A stretch of DNA of 64,000 nucleotides. Origin: Pisaster brevispinus (lineage: Eukaryota > Echinodermata > Asteroidea > Forcipulatida > Asteriidae). Position 1 is the first letter of the stretch. The number at the start of each line of letters is the position of its first letter. The position numbers and the translations under genes are program-made. Location: positions 528,501 to 592,500 of the forward strand of contig JAMKCF010000054.1 in NCBI GenBank assembly GCA_023634235.1, given 5' to 3'. The notes below the pieces were generated by a model. The model worked only from the letters and a program-made list of their open reading frames with translations. It was not told where the DNA came from and made no database searches. Positions 1 through 15,075 of the stretch are shown here, piece by piece.

Positions 1-3000
1 ATTGGTTGTGCTGTCTGTGTGTTAAAAAACATGAGGGTGAAAATCACAACACTCTTGAAAGATTATTGTATCGGACAACATGATTGAGGCTACATCGTGA
101 TTCTATGCAAGGAAACAATAGTGGTCTTTTGACAACTATTTTCCTTCGCCGTGTAATTTAGAGCAACCGACTTCCCTCGTGGGCCCGGCTGTTTCTCGTC
201 TACAAGGACATCCCAGGGCTCGCTGACATTAGAACGCATCGATGCATCTTCTTTTATATCTTTCCGTCGCGAACTACAACAAGGTCTTTAACAAACAAAC
301 GAATGACAACAAATTGGTCACCAGGAAACGTTCCCATGTAGGTCATCCCAAACAGTCTCGTCCCCCGCGGTATTTCCTGCTTTCTTTATACATGACCCTG
401 GCACGCCGCAATGTTGTTGTAAAACTAATGTTAGAAAACGGAAAGAAGGAACTACAAAAGTTAAATAATGCAACAAGGGCAAGTTCATGTTAAAACCTTG
501 GAACGGAAGTGGGCCAAATGTCCCCCGTCGACGCACATGTGCCTACTTTTCTAGCACTAGGGCAAGACTGCTCCGACACACATGTGCGAGCAGGGCCATG
601 ACTCTCCGAACTGTTTGACACCCAGGGGGACGAGGTTATTACGCCGTCATCCGTTGGAATTGTTGGCATTGAACATGTTATGTTTTAGCAGGTTTAGTAA
701 TAAGAACTGGGGCAAGTCCAAGGGTTGACTGTTGAGACAAGGCCATAAATAGAAATGTGACTGCAGAATGGACACAATAATAATTGCTGAAGAGACCTGG
801 GACTGCGTGTAATTAATTCCATACAGCTGTTTCAACCCAACCCCGTCCAAATCATCTATCCCAATCAGACAAAAGTGAGACACTGTATCAATTTTATAAA
901 TTTATATAACGCCACTGTACAGAAATAATGTTTTATTTTTACCTATTGCTGGTGCGTACTCATAGGGAGCCCAGCTCTTGTCCTCGGCGCACAGCTAGTT
1001 TTGCCCACTCTTGACACACAGGTTTAATGACCTTTGACACTGAAGTGGTCTGGCTCGGCTCACACATAGATCACTAGCGGATATTCAAATTGACAATTAG
1101 TCTCAGGCTGGTGACGAGTAATTGAATTAATTCGAAACATCATTAGGGAAAATAAAAGCCGAGTCACGATCTTCTCCCGATTTGGTCCAATCAATTACAA
1201 CTTCTAACAGGTTACAAGCATCTCATCACAAAAAAGTGCAACGCACTAGACCTTTATGGTTTCTGCCATTTTGTTCCTTTCTCTCTCATTTATATCAATG
1301 TTATCACACCGAGACTGGTATAGGTAAAAACAGGCTAACCCTCTTTTGGCATACAATAATAAGCTGGTGCTGACGTGATATATTATTACTGGTCGTTCGT
1401 TGACCATATCATTATATACACAACATTCAAACAACTCCCAACTCGACCTGCATACATTTGATTTTGTACAAAACGTGTGTACGAACTCTACACACGTTGT
1501 CCTTCAAAATAATGTACATAAATAGGCCTTCGCCAACACTATAGTAAGCACGAGCTAACCAATTAGTACCGCATCAGTAATGAATAAGTTTCTCTCATTT
1601 TGAACTTGGTGGAAATGTTGGTAATGGTCTCACGGTTTGACCCTAGTGGAGTCTTTGTCAAAGTATTTAGCCTTGTTGCGACCCTCATTCTTTTCAAAAG
1701 CGACCCAATTTCCTGGTAATACCTAACCATTCATGCATGTATAATACTAACCTGCTGATGTTCATGTAATGACATTAGAGTAGGAATTTGGACCTCTTGA
1801 GTCAACATCCTACAATGGCAATGTAGAGTTTGTGCAATTCATGGTTGAAGCCCAACGGTAATCATGAACTTCGACTTGGTAATGACAGTTTAATGCGGGG
1901 TAGCCCTATAGTAAACTTGAGTTCCAAACGTGCTCATATTCACGTTACTGTGAACACAATGTTTGCTGAATACAAGCATGCTTGTGTAAGATTATCTTTG
2001 AAGTGTGTCTAACACACAGTGGATTCAACAATTGCACAAGATTAAACTTCGTATCAGGGAATGCACATGTGAAGTTACGGATGAATCGCACACCGTTGGA
2101 TTAAAGCAAATACATTCCCTGCGAATCATAAAAACATGTCGGAAGGGACAAACGAACCATCTCGAGTCGTGGGTCAGGACAGAAAGTAATCACATAGGAT
2201 AAACCAATGAATACCATAACATCATGCTTCGTCTGATGAGCCTATTCTTCACTGTGTTTCACGAGCCCTTTTCCACTTTCCGGGATACAGTATTAACCTT
2301 GTGAAAACAATTACAAACTGAGGGATTAAACACAATTAAGCAGGTTTAATACATCACAAACAATGAACTAAGCAGTCATTTCCACGGCATTGTGACTTTA
2401 ATAATTGACTGTACGTGGAGTACACGACCGTCACTCTGTGGTTTATCGGTCACGCTGAGGACAGGCCGTGATTACAATGTTATGGCTTTTTGGGAAGCAA
2501 GTTTTATGTGGAGATTTCCTAGTGAACAAACAGGAATATCGTGTGCCTTGCAGCAAGTTCATTAACAATATGGATTACTGTACTCCAAGTCTACCATTCA
2601 AAGATGTACACATTCGATGACTTCGCAAACCCCTCCTAGTGCAACCCCCCCCCCCCCGTTTACGAACACGGTTCTTCATCATCTCAACCGTTTGCTTAAA
2701 AAAGAAAACCTTGCCGAGTCCCTGATACGGTACAGAAAACAAACGCTACATTTCTGAAAGTGAAAATCAACTTGCAGATCCCCTCCAGTAGATAGGCTCA
2801 TTGCCCACTAGCCACGGTGTGAATATTGCAAATCATAGACGATCCCCGAACATTCATGTTTAAAAATAAACACCCCAATAAAGCACAGTTAGTCCCTTCG
2901 GAAATCGCATCTTCTCTTATCGCTGTGTTTTACCTCGGCTTTTCTCAAAATAGGCACGTCTGTGAAATTAAGTTTTTAACGCGGATGTGTTAATCAGTAA

Positions 3001-6000
3001 CCGCCACATACTTCACGTGATCATTAAGGTCTTTTGAAAAAGGGGAGGGGAGAACAAATATGTGTGAGTAGAAGTTGTATTTTGTATTATCATTATTTAT
3101 TTATTTATTCATTTTTGCAGGCAAATTTGATACAAACACGATAAGTTATGTCACTAAAAACAAAGCCAATGTTAAGAACAATGCTACGTCTGCAACACAC
3201 AATGCGTAATTGGTGCGGGCACAAGCCATGCTCTATAGTACAAGCTTGACCAATCTCTTCTGGAGGAATATTAACTCTGAGATGAACCGTTGGTTTCACT
3301 CGACGTTTCGATTAGCTTGCTGTAGTTGTATTCAAAGACCACCTACGATGGTGACACAAACTGCAATGTATGCTTAACCTTGCTCAATGACTTGGATACC
3401 AAGTTTGTTCAGGTTGTTTTATGAACAGTGTCACGCGTAGATTTATCTGCAGGCTAAGTATGTACACAGTTCAACAGGAAAAAAAAAACACACACAATAT
3501 ATTGCATTGTGGAAATTGCACCATACTTTTGAAAGTATAATCACTTTAACATAACGTCAACAATGAAATGTCATAACTTTCCACTTAAACTGAGTCATAA
3601 TGCTTTAATTTTTAACAATAACATGTTTGGTCTGGGAGTCCACCAGGGGGAAATATATCACATGCCGCCCGTCGGGCATTACAGACACTTGCAGATGTAG
3701 TTAACATTCTTTTACTGGGCGTCGCTATACAAGGGATGCATACGCGGATGAACTTAATTCAATCCACTTGTGGACATGACTGGGATGACATTTTACCTCA
3801 TCGAATATCACCAGTGCTTACGGCTGAAACATATTTGAAGGGTTGTATTGATACATTTCATGAAACTTTACGTGTTAACATTAACGTTTTCTACCGTAAC
3901 TATACGGTTTTTATTTTTGCGATACATTGTGCATCTATTCCTCAGATTCAGGATTGATTAATGAGGGCGCTATCCCGCTCCTCTCATTGCGTATGTCCAA
4001 AGAGCAGGCTTCATTTACTTAACTGGCAAACTGAAATATTCATCTAAGAATCCGTACGCAACAATCCCAAATAGGAAAGATATTCTGTTTCAATAAATCA
4101 ACTGCAGTAGAGTAAACAAACAAACAAATGTCTGTCTTCATTTATTAAATTTCTTTAAGACAAAATACGGACTGAAAAGTCCTTTAAAGATGCTTTACCG
4201 GGCTATCGGCGCGACGGCTGGGCGGTATCTCCAAACTTTAACTTAATTTTTTTTTTTTTTTTTTACTGAGGTGCATGAGTTTCCCTATACACACGTCCCC
4301 AGTGGCCCGTACGATTACAAAACTACCTGGACCCTATTCAAAATGTAATCAACTTTTCTAAAGTTTCTTTTTGCTGACGGCTAATAACATTATGCAGTCC
4401 GACCTTGCTGATAATGGGGTTTGATACCCACCTAGTGAGTTTATCACAGGTGGTTATTTCCTTTAAAGGTAACAGACAGGACTGTTGATGGTCAGTAAAA
4501 CATACTAGATACAAGTACATATTGTTCTGGCTTCCGTCTAAAAAGCAAAACAACTGCAGAAAGAAACAAAACTTTAAATTTGTACGAATGCATAACTCGG
4601 ATTTTCAAAAAATCTAACCATCCAACCAACCTGGGAGATTAGTAAATTACGGTACGTATTTCTTCGTCACTGATTTTGTTAAAGTTCGGACGGAACTGAT
4701 ATTACTATTATTATTTTTCTCTTAATTGCATTTATTTATTTTGTATTTATATATTTATTTCTTTGTTTTATTTAATTCGATTTAATTGAATTGAATTGTT
4801 TTATCGATTGTTGGTAATTGTCTTTATTTATGTTTATTGTATTGTATGTATTTATCTTGTATTTTAGGGGTGTGGCGTGTAGTCTCTTAACGTTGAGCGG
4901 GTTTTTCTCTGAAGGATTGGTACTGAGATTCACTTTCTAATCAACGAGCTATAGAATGAAACTAACTAATTCGTGTTTTATTTTATTTATAGTCAGCCTA
5001 AACACTCTAACATTTCACTTTAACAACACGGAAACATCTACGTGGATACGACACGTGAACACCACAACACTAAACAAGTACATGTTCTGGTTGATACAAG
5101 TTCACGTGTGTAGTTAATACAAGTTCACGGGGCGTGTGGCACACATCACAATCAGGTCATGTAGAACATAACCCCTCACGCTGAGACCCATAGATCTAAC
5201 TGAACACGAATAAGGCCGGGTTATAGTTATACCATATAATCACGTGCACAAATAATATCCAATCAGGACACCCTGCCGTGGTTCGGATGGAATCACATAT
5301 CATCCAATGTTATAAGTAACATGAACATGTTACCAGAACTGTGAAAGTTCTGGTCTTGAAAAATATAATTGATAGCCGATTGCTTTATGATGTTAAACGA
5401 ATTGGAACAAATAATGTAACGTAGTATTGCTATATATTAGTTTAAAGTCTAGGATTGGGGCTAGATGGGAAAAAAAGCCAACCTCTATTTGGTATGATGA
5501 GAATCCGTATTCATATTGGACTCATGGATTATGGCCAGACTCTGATACCGCGATACCATACAAGGTCACAGACCAGTTTTGTACTACCAGAGCAATTCGG
5601 TATCAACGGGGCAGAGTGGAACAGTGGGACGTAGCTGGACACCAAACTTTAGACAGCTGACTTTATCCTCATGGTCAGTGAGTTATTTACTAAGAAACAC
5701 CTAGGTATGACTTCCATTATCGTGGTTTCATTCTTTACACAACAGTAGCCAGTGGACACATACATTAAACCACGGAGGGTGATTATACATTCCAGCATAT
5801 GGCAATATGATATCATAATCCAGATAACGTGGATTTGTATGTTTACAAAGAAAGGTATGCTTTGACAAACGTGGCAGGGCTTAACTTGTGTGTAGTAGGC
5901 CTACAGTGTGCAACGCTGAGGTTTCAGTGATTACATCTTAATAAGTTAATAAAGGCATTACAAATATTGGCCACCAACAAAAAAACACGTTTTAAATTAC

Positions 6001-9000
6001 TGCATCATTTTTTAAATTATTTTTGTTTACCTTTTCATGCAAAGTCAACTTTTACAACGCCTTTTGGCTTCACTGGCAAGTATCAATTAACCACGCGCTA
6101 TTTGTATGTTGCCCCTTTTAGCATTATAATAAGCTTTTAGCCATGTTTTAGGGCCTCATGTAACATTATTTTATGGTAACCTTTCAAGACGCAGCTACGA
6201 TCGTACACTGGGCCCATCACTGCGGTAGCAAACGGTAAAACCTTCAAATCGTTCGAGACAGCGCACTCATCACCAACACTCACCAACGCGTTATCTAGTT
6301 GTACCTCCATGGTCTCTATGGTATCACGAACCACATTCACAAAGCTGCTGCCAAGACTAATAACAGTTGTGCTTAAGAGTAGAAATGGATCAGACAGCAT
6401 ACAGTGTAGTGTAAATTGCTCAAGTGATGTTTGAAGCGTTGCATGGTGTAGATCATAAGAAAAACTAAAGTAGTAAACTTTCGGGTACAACCAAGTATAC
6501 AATTCTTTTTGGGGTGTTGCTACTGAGAAGAAGCGGAGCGGAGTATATACATTTATACTGTTCGAATTGTCAACACCACACCCGTTGTTCTAAGAACCAA
6601 CAATTCTCATAATGTTTTAATCGGTGGGTATAAAAAGGCACGTCATTATATGCCGGACCCTTTGACTACCTCCATGCTTTGACGATCTGGCTCTTTGCAG
6701 AGGCTTGCCTTATTCACCAGTGCTGTAGGCCTTTATTCTTGGTGTGAAATACAACAGTACAGAAAGCCAGTGGACCGTGCTAACGTCATTTTACGCCCAG
6801 TTTTCCTGGATTGTTATCATCAGAGGCCCAATAAAGGTGTTTTCTTTCTTCCAAAAGTCACTTGGGTTCACAAAAGGTGCAGTACAAAGGCAAAACGGCC
6901 ATTACCCCGGTGATTTCAATCTGGTCGTCTATTGTTAAAATCGGTAAATCACATTGGGCCGGCCATTCATGCGACATGGTTGAATTGATAGTTTATTAAA
7001 AGTCGCACATAGAAAGCTGCTGGTTATCGGCTTTAGTTTAACGTCATTGGCAAGACCATGCAGTAAGTATACACTGACAGGATAAACGCAAATGACTATA
7101 GTACACTACGTGAACAAGTAAAGCCACAGAACTGTGACGGTATCAGCATCATTGCCCAAAAATAAAAATGTACCCCCAACGAAAACTTAGCCTGATGTGG
7201 GAATGAACAAAACCACCGACGACTACTTTAATCTTTGGAAAAATATGTCACCCCCCCCCCCCCCACTTACACGCACGCACATGCGAAAAGCGCCATCATT
7301 CACTATTTTCCTTGACTGTCTCGCAAAACGGTAACTGATGACACAACCAATCAATGATCCGGTAGTAAGTTTAGCAATCACTGTCACACCAAACATTGCT
7401 CACAGTTTGGCAGACTCCCACTATTACGTCGTGTTCTCAGAAGACACCGACGAGGATTCTAATAAAGTTGGTTGCAATCAGATATTTTTTCTAAAATATA
7501 AATATATTCTCTATAACGAATTGGCTTTGTAGAAATGAAAAATACAATCAATGAGCTTTCACGTTTGAACAAACTGATTTGCATGCGTGATGACACTACA
7601 CCCTGACCTGTTTATTTTATAGTATCAATAATTGGCCGTTTCGTTTTATATGCACCTGCTTATTGTATAGAGGTGGAAATACTTCCCTAGTAATTATATA
7701 ATACCATGGTAATATCTCTCTCTTTAATCCATTGGGGAGTCAGCCGTCCCGTGGTGGTCAGAGACATGAACTCCATCCAAGCATCCACCCTGTATTGTAC
7801 ATGTCTCTGACCTTCTATTAATATTAGAACCACCGAGTCGTCCAGCAATCAATTTACTGTTTAGTAAAATAACGTTCGTTCTGTACAAATCGTGTTTAAA
7901 CAACACTCTAAGTTGTTGAAGATAAGGAGAACAAAAGTTAGTGTCCAATTTGGGTTATTTGCTAAGTTTGACATTCCCTTGCATGGGTGGCTACAATCCC
8001 TATGGCGGTTGGCTACAATCCATTGGGCGGGTGGTTATGGCGGCCAATGATTTACTTTATTGTTGACCAATTTCGTACTTTGTCTTTAAACTAAGTGAAT
8101 ATTCTAACATCTGACACAATCAGTCTACCATTGGTACTGAACTATTTGGTGTCCATTTTATTACAAGTCGAACTCGTCGGGTCCTTGTACCCTCCTATAC
8201 GCCCCCAACAAAGTCAGGCTCTGTGGTGGTAAATCATTCCAGCCAGCCAATGCTTCAGTCAAGGCGAGGTTTATTCTCTCCGTTCACGGCATATAAAGGG
8301 GATATGTTGCAGGTCACGCAGGGGGCAGGCACACAGTCTAGTGGGGACAATGTATTGCATGACAGTGACACAGATAGCCTCACTACCTCTACTATAAATC
8401 GTCGAGGAATTTACTGAGTTTCGGGAGCAAGTCAACCGGTGAATATTTCAGTTTTTATGTCTGAAACTCCCTTGGGTGGTAAATAAAAAGTAAACAACGT
8501 GTCTTTAAAGTGCAATGGAATAGTGTCCACTTTAAAATAATACAAACCAACATAAAAACTGTATTTGTATTTCAGGCCCAGCTAAAGACTAACAACTGTA
8601 TAACTTTATATACATTTGACTATCATATGATACATTCTGATGTGTGGGGATTATGTGTAGTTATTTAGGCAAGTCATAATTATTTGAACATTAGTTCATA
8701 CGTAGGCTACTGGTACTGGGGAAGGTGCGAATAAACACAACTCGCATTTGACTGATACGCGCAAGACACTTGTACAACAATATTGTGTTTTCTCTTCAAG
8801 TAGCTTCACTTTTTTCACCGAATATCATTATTACAGTAACCAATCCGGTATGCCTATCATCCGTGCCGGTATTTACGGACCCACAAAGAACAAAGAAAGA
8901 AAAAAACCATAATCCCAAGTCATTAAATTATCCAGAGGTGAAATTTTTCATTTGAACCCTATTTCAATGACGACAACAAAATCCTCTCGCCCTTATCCTG

Positions 9001-12000
9001 ATGGGTTGTTCGAAGACCATTAATCATCACGTTCACGCTAGACTGAGTTGTGTGGTATGTAAGTTGAGCATTTTGTCAAATTTACCAGACAATTTCCGAT
9101 TAGCATTAAATGTATTGTTAAAAAAGGGGCCATTGAATCGGAGAAACCCGGAATACTGCTGGCAAGCAGCCAATCAAACTTGCCAAGAAGTGAACAATGG
9201 TACCGGCGCGGCGCTTTAACGACATATCTGTGCAACAACCGTAGTAAAATAACATCCACATTAAATTCTCGCTGCAAGGTTTGTATACTCAAACAATTAC
9301 TCCTGCTGGCCATTTCCCCTCGTTTCATCCTCTTGTAAATTTTAAGTATTGGGCATGTTATTAGTGCCATGTGTGAAAGTGATGTTTGAAGCTTCTTTTT
9401 TTGGGGGGGGGGGTCGGGGGGAGTTGGGTTAGGAATGTTTACTTTTAAGAGGAACTGTAGTTTGGTGTCGAAGTTTCCTACAGTAAACTCTGCTCGTCTT
9501 TTCAAAGTCACCACTCCGGTAATGAGATTTACACCACGGTTACACCTGCACCAAGTTTACTAATAATACTTCCCACGAGGGAGATTACCGGTATATTGAA
9601 TTAGTCCGTAAGAGTTTGGGCTATTGCAGTCTTTTTTAATTACCTCAGTAGTTGTTGACAAATGTTGAAGAAGTGTTTCATACTTTCATGAAAAGTTTCT
9701 CATTCTAAGGAAACACATTTTCGGGGGGAAAATATAGTTGTTTGTTCACATTTTTTTTTTCCATGCGAAACAAAAATGAAAAATGTGAGGTTAATAAAAC
9801 TAACGAATAAGTAAAACACCGAAACTGTTATTGTTTTTTATTTAAATTCTTTATTTGAAAGTAACTTCGGTGATACCTAATGATTCTAAATCGAATGTCT
9901 ATACCGTGTGCTATGAAAACACATATCGATGAAATTATTCACTTTGAAATACCAATCACTAAATTGTGGATTTAAATTTTCTCGAGCACTAATTAAAAAA
10001 ATACAAAAATCTAAATATTCTGGGAATCGGTATAACCGAAAGTTTGTAATGTTACATTAACCATGCATCATGATCCAAATGTACAAATAACGGCTTTTTC
10101 CAACAATTTGAAATTCCTATTTGAATGACCTTGGTGCTCAATCGACTGACATAATAGTGATTGTTGGTTGAGTCAACAAATGCCATGGGTCTACCCAAGA
10201 ATCACAGTTCACAATTGTTGAATAAATAGTGAGGCCCGCTCGGTGAACGTAATGGTAACACATGGCTTCCGTAGTGAAGTGCAGCCCACAACCTGAAAAC
10301 CCAAGCCGCGGTGTTTGTATGGGTATTTTTATAGATGGAGATAACTTCACTTTTAATATGGCAAGGCAGGTTCAAAACTACACTGCGTATTGATTGTTGA
10401 AAAGTAATCGTAATATCATGGCTATGGAGTTACTATTATCCCTAAGATTGTGATCATATTTACTCACTGGGACCAAACACACCGTCTTTTGGAACCCGAC
10501 CTTCCTACATTCCCCTTTCCCCATCCGATATAAACATAATATAAACGACTTTGAGAAAGAAAACAAAAACCACGCAACTAGTTGTTTTCCTCAAACATGA
10601 TTTCAATCTCGGGGAATTTTGAATTTGAAACTTCAAATCCTTTACTAGTATACATTACATATACGTTCGTCTAGTTCCGTCATCATTGTCATCATCAGTG
10701 ACCGTTGGTTCCACCGTTGGATTCAACGGACTAGCTAGTGCTTTTCCATCCTCCTTTTTGAACGATTTTGTTGGAGGTTGCCCTAGTTGTTTCTTTCTTT
10801 CTTTCTGTTGTTGTTTTTGCTCCCCCAAAATGCGCCCGCTGTAGTACAGACGACTGGCATGCATTTGCATAAAGTAATAGTAATTTGTTCAGTGTGCTTT
10901 CGAAGAGCATAGACACCAACTTATCCTACCTGAGGTCATGAAGATAAACAAAACAAGGTCAGTTGATCGTGGATCTCAGATGACCATCACATGTCCCTCC
11001 AGGACAAAACAAATAGGCTAAACTATTACACAGCTATACTTATTTTACGGACATATGCTGTTCCACCTTAAAGAGGTTATCATCTGCTCAATGTCTGTAT
11101 CACACATTGTGACCTTGATGTTATGAAGATAATTATGCATGACCTGGGGAGGATTGTGTCATGTAATACTTGTACGCTGTGTGTCAGCTGTCCGTCATGC
11201 GAGAACTTCTAGATATTAACGGTTGACCAATCCTATTCAACCCGGTGGGATGACCACTTCCCTGCCCTCTCGAAAGAAACGCGTTCTGGTCTTTATCAAT
11301 TGTCCACTTCAGATAATGGAGACTATTGTGGAAAGTTTCAAGGGGATTCCAATCATTGGAAATTGACATTGAGGAATAAAAAAAATGCGATTTAGAGTGT
11401 CCAAATTGGTGGGAAAACGGGATTATCATTCAGCAATGGAAACACCTTCAAATTGAGCTTTTGTACTAAAAGGTCTCGTCGCTCCAATAACATGGATTTC
11501 ATGAACTGTCCTTTTAATTCGCTCCAGTTGGGCAACCTTTATTGAAACATTTGCTTTAAAAATAATAAAATCCGTTCAAATAATGATAGTATTGTTAGAT
11601 TAAATGCACGGAATGTAGACATTGCTGTGGGCAATCACGCAAGACCAAATTTGAGAGTATGCACATTGAATTGATAAGGAATTGCCGAGATTATAGTTCC
11701 TCTAAACGGACAGAAGTTGTTTTCAGAGAGTTCACATGCCAAAGATCGATGACAGCAATTTGTGAGCGCTATTTGTGTTGCATATTGTTGCTTGATTGAG
11801 CCCAGGAATTAAAGTCATACGAATGATCGATCAACCACCCATTTTTCTCAACTGTTTCCATTCAGTTAAAAACGGCTGTCTAAATTTGACGGATATAGAT
11901 TATTCTACCAGAGTTTAGAGGTTTCAACCCACCGAATGATAAGCTCAACTTTAAGGTGCGTCTGTATGTACGAAGTCTTTGCTATTCCCAGAACCAGACC

Positions 12001-13806
12001 CACACTCCCGTTTGTAATGGCAGCGTACCTATCACACTACTAAACTTTCCTGTACGACAACACACTAAGCAAAGTCAAAGATAAACTGTCCCCGAAACTA
12101 TTTGCATTTTTGAAATGTTACCATCTGTAATATAAATATCTCTGCCAAGAAGGCATATTAACCCTGATAGTGATAGCAAAATGGATCACAAACAACGCAA
12201 GATGTCAAGCCACACCTGTCACGCCACAGTGGTTCCAGCCAGTCGAACTGTCCAGACTAGTGCTCGCGTTAAATTCTCCCAGCACGCAATCTCAGCCCGT
12301 GTCACAAATAAACACAAATATTATTTTTACTGTGTATAATTCATTTTAACAGTTATCAATAATAAAGGTATAATATGAGGACAATTGTGTCAATTAATGG
12401 TCATGGACAGCATCAGCTCAACGGTGCCTCTACTTATCAAAATCCTTCCAAACAAGACAGCTACCCTTTACGCTTTGATGGCATAATTTATGGGCACACC
12501 AAGACAGGGTCAGTAAGGACACGCTGCGTAGTTTCAGGTCATTTTGTATTATTTCAAGGCTGTATGATTTATTTTATCCAAACAAGGCTATTCTTTTTTT
12601 CGGGAAGCATTTTCGTCAAATTACCGTCTACACCATAGCAATGGATTTCAAAGGTATCGAATACATAAACAGCTTAATACTGACAATGCGCATATTGAAT
12701 TTGACAATGTGCTGCAATCAAAAGTGCAGTAGTCTAAATGTGACCACCAGTAGCTGAACCATGGCTCAACCAGACAGTAAGTACCCCCCCCCCCCCCGTT
12801 TAGCCACTAGTACCCTCAACTCACTCCAGTTTTGACGTACACGGATGTTCAATCGACGTTCTTTTGAAACAAGTTTGGAACAAATATGAACGTTTAAAGG
12901 TTGATGCTGGTCACTGGACTACTTTATGGGAACGTGGATGGGAGAAATCAAGTAAGCCCTAGGCATTGTACTTGATCATTTCTTTGAACTTTGACAAATA
13001 AATACAAGAAGATGACTTGGAATTGACCACAGCTGAGGGATAATGAATTTAGACATGGGTACGATGACCCTCCTCCAGCTGGGCCTAGAGCCCCTGTCGC
13101 TTGGGGACGTTTGTTTTTGCACAGGCAGACAAATTTTGATGTTCCTTCCCGGGGCGCAGAAAGAAAAAAAAAATTGAGCGAGTGACCATCGTGGGTGCCT
13201 CAACCGCTCGTGCATAAATACCCTTGATAAACACCACACCACCCGGGTATACAACCTTTACCCAGAGGAAATGCTGGATCACCTTTCCGTTCTGATCCTA
13301 ATCGGAGACCATACAGTTCATATCGACTATAGTGTTCCTTCCTGAATGTATTAAAAACTAGCCCAGGGTTCACGATCAAGGCTACGAAGTGTTAACGTCT
13401 TGGGGTTATACAGGACAGCGCAGTGCTACACACACAATTGCAAACGAAAAAGATGGTAGTCGGAAATCCCATATGCTTAACACATGTCAACAAAAAAATG
13501 AATAATTCAATTTAACAGGTTGCCCAAACTATGAGGGTGAACACATTGAGTGGCTTTGAACCGTACCTTAATTATTCATTTCCCTGGAGACTTTAACAAT
13601 TTGAGGGTGTCTGAAATGCAAGGAAAGTACCTAGGCCTTGAAGATTGCTTCCGTTAAACCACCAAAAAGAAAGTGTTCTTTGAACTTGAAGGGGATAGGA
13701 ATATCATAATTTCAAACTTACAAAATGATTAAAATTATCCAATCTTGGTTATCATAAACATTTCTTGGAAAAATGAATGATGAATAAAAAGTCACTGATA
13801 ACTCAC
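1..13806. other. unassigned DNA left of the nephronectin-like exons
   Basis: No exon with a recognisable domain was found on either strand here. Because the nephronectin-like gene runs right to left, this stretch should be its next intron and possibly holds later exons, but I saw no EGF-type cysteine spacing with splice sites. Visible features are homopolymer runs (C run near 2647, T run near 4246, C run near 7250, G run near 9404, C run near 12785), AT-rich low-complexity DNA near 4690-4870, and scattered short open frames without codon or domain support. The longest such frames are at 9038-9514 and 6137-6502, both minus. Confidence 0.5.
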
Positions 13807-14033
13807 GTTGACAACGTCCGTAGAGGTCTCTCCTCCAGCCGTAACAGCAGTCGAAACGGCTGCCGTATCTACAGGTGGGTCCCGTGGTGCTGATGGGTGA
13901 TCTAGATGGCCAGCGAGTAGTAGACTGGTACGGCTGTCTCCACTGCGTGGTGGTACGCCCGTCATTTACTCGGAATTGATATCCACGAACATGAGTGATG
14001 AAGTTTGAATATGGAGGCTTGCCTGGATTACCT
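13807..14033 (-). CDS. nephronectin/EGFL6-like protein, second coding exon
   Basis: This 227-nt exon encodes about 76 residues. Its C-terminal part reads CRYGSRFDCCYGWRRDLYGRCQ-like, the cysteine signature seen just before the first EGF repeat in nephronectin and EGFL6, secreted matrix proteins that bind integrins. The preceding RWP-x-rich segment also matches the usual position of that head. The acceptor (tatag at 14034-14038) and donor (gtgagt, 13806-13801) are clear. It enters in phase 2 and leaves in phase 1, so the final CAA C would continue as Gln-Pro/His/Arg, as expected before an EGF exon. Joined to 17665-17735 it keeps frame and completes a Lys codon. A spacer of about 50 residues lies between the signal peptide and the cysteine head, longer than I expect for vertebrate nephronectin. 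A VWDE-like or other EGF-rich protein is an alternative. Confidence 0.75.
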
Positions 14034-15011
14034 CTATAGGGTGTAAACAATAAAATACAAATAAATATCACACAATCCATCACAAGTACTTCTTGATGAA
14101 AACACACTCCGATGACCACCTCTAACGATCTTGATGGTGTACTTCCTGAGATGAAATGATGGGCTACCTAGCCGGGTTTGGGATATTCTTCGTAATACTG
14201 CCAACGTTGCTTTCTTCATTATAACGCAAGTTAACCTTTTTATTAAAAAACAAAAATACAACATGATCTAGGCGTAAACCGTTATCATAGTTCCCCAAGT
14301 TTTCAATTCACATGACCGTCCACTCTCGAATAGACAAGCTGACGGGGGGGGGGGGGGGGGTTGCGTGGGTATGAATGGGTGGGTGACTGGGTGACTGGTT
14401 GCCAACTCCCCCCCCCCACCCCCTCCGAGTCCCCCTAAGAAAGAGACTGTCACTTGGTAGGAATGACCAATTAGTTTCCTTCCTCTATCTGGCGCCGTAT
14501 TGACAGGGCGGTTGTTTCACAACCAGAATCAAGGAGTTTCCCCTTGAAGAACGTATGACTGAGCTTGGATGATTGCAACCCAAGGCAACGCACATCCAAC
14601 TCAAATGCGTCCACTTGTCAGGTTACAAACGATTTCACGTCCCCCAGGCTCCCAAGCGTTTCATGGTTCAAAAAACTTTCAGTCAGACCGTTCCAAATTA
14701 ACTGTGAATAATTTAAGTATGCTGGGAAGGAAACCTGAATTTTGTAGCAATTGAGTGTGGGCGCTGTTCAGATTCCTATCCCGTGACTGCATTGTGGAAC
14801 CTTTTTCCTGTTAGACTTTTAAATATTCACTTTTTTTCCCCAGAGAAAATATCGCAACATTGATAGACAACTTTCACAATTGTTGGTTACACGATGCATC
14901 AAAATGTATGCTCATGTGTTCATTGTCTAATTTCCATGTAAGAGGTGCGAGGAGATTTATGTGGTGTGAAGACTGATAACACTTTAGGTCTTCCAAAAAA
15001 AAACAACCAAC

Positions 15012-15075
15012 CAAACAAACAAACAAACAAACAAACAAACAAACAAACAAACAAACAAACAAACAAACAAACAAC
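15012..15075. repeat. (CAAA)n microsatellite
   Basis: About sixteen tandem CAAA units are seen directly. The apparent minus-strand open frame rich in Cys-Leu-Phe-Val across it is a by-product of the repeat. Confidence 0.95.

Noticed and set aside
9038..9514. 158-codon minus frame
   Set aside because: It crosses a G run and an A/T-rich part, has no recognisable domain, and its composition looks random.
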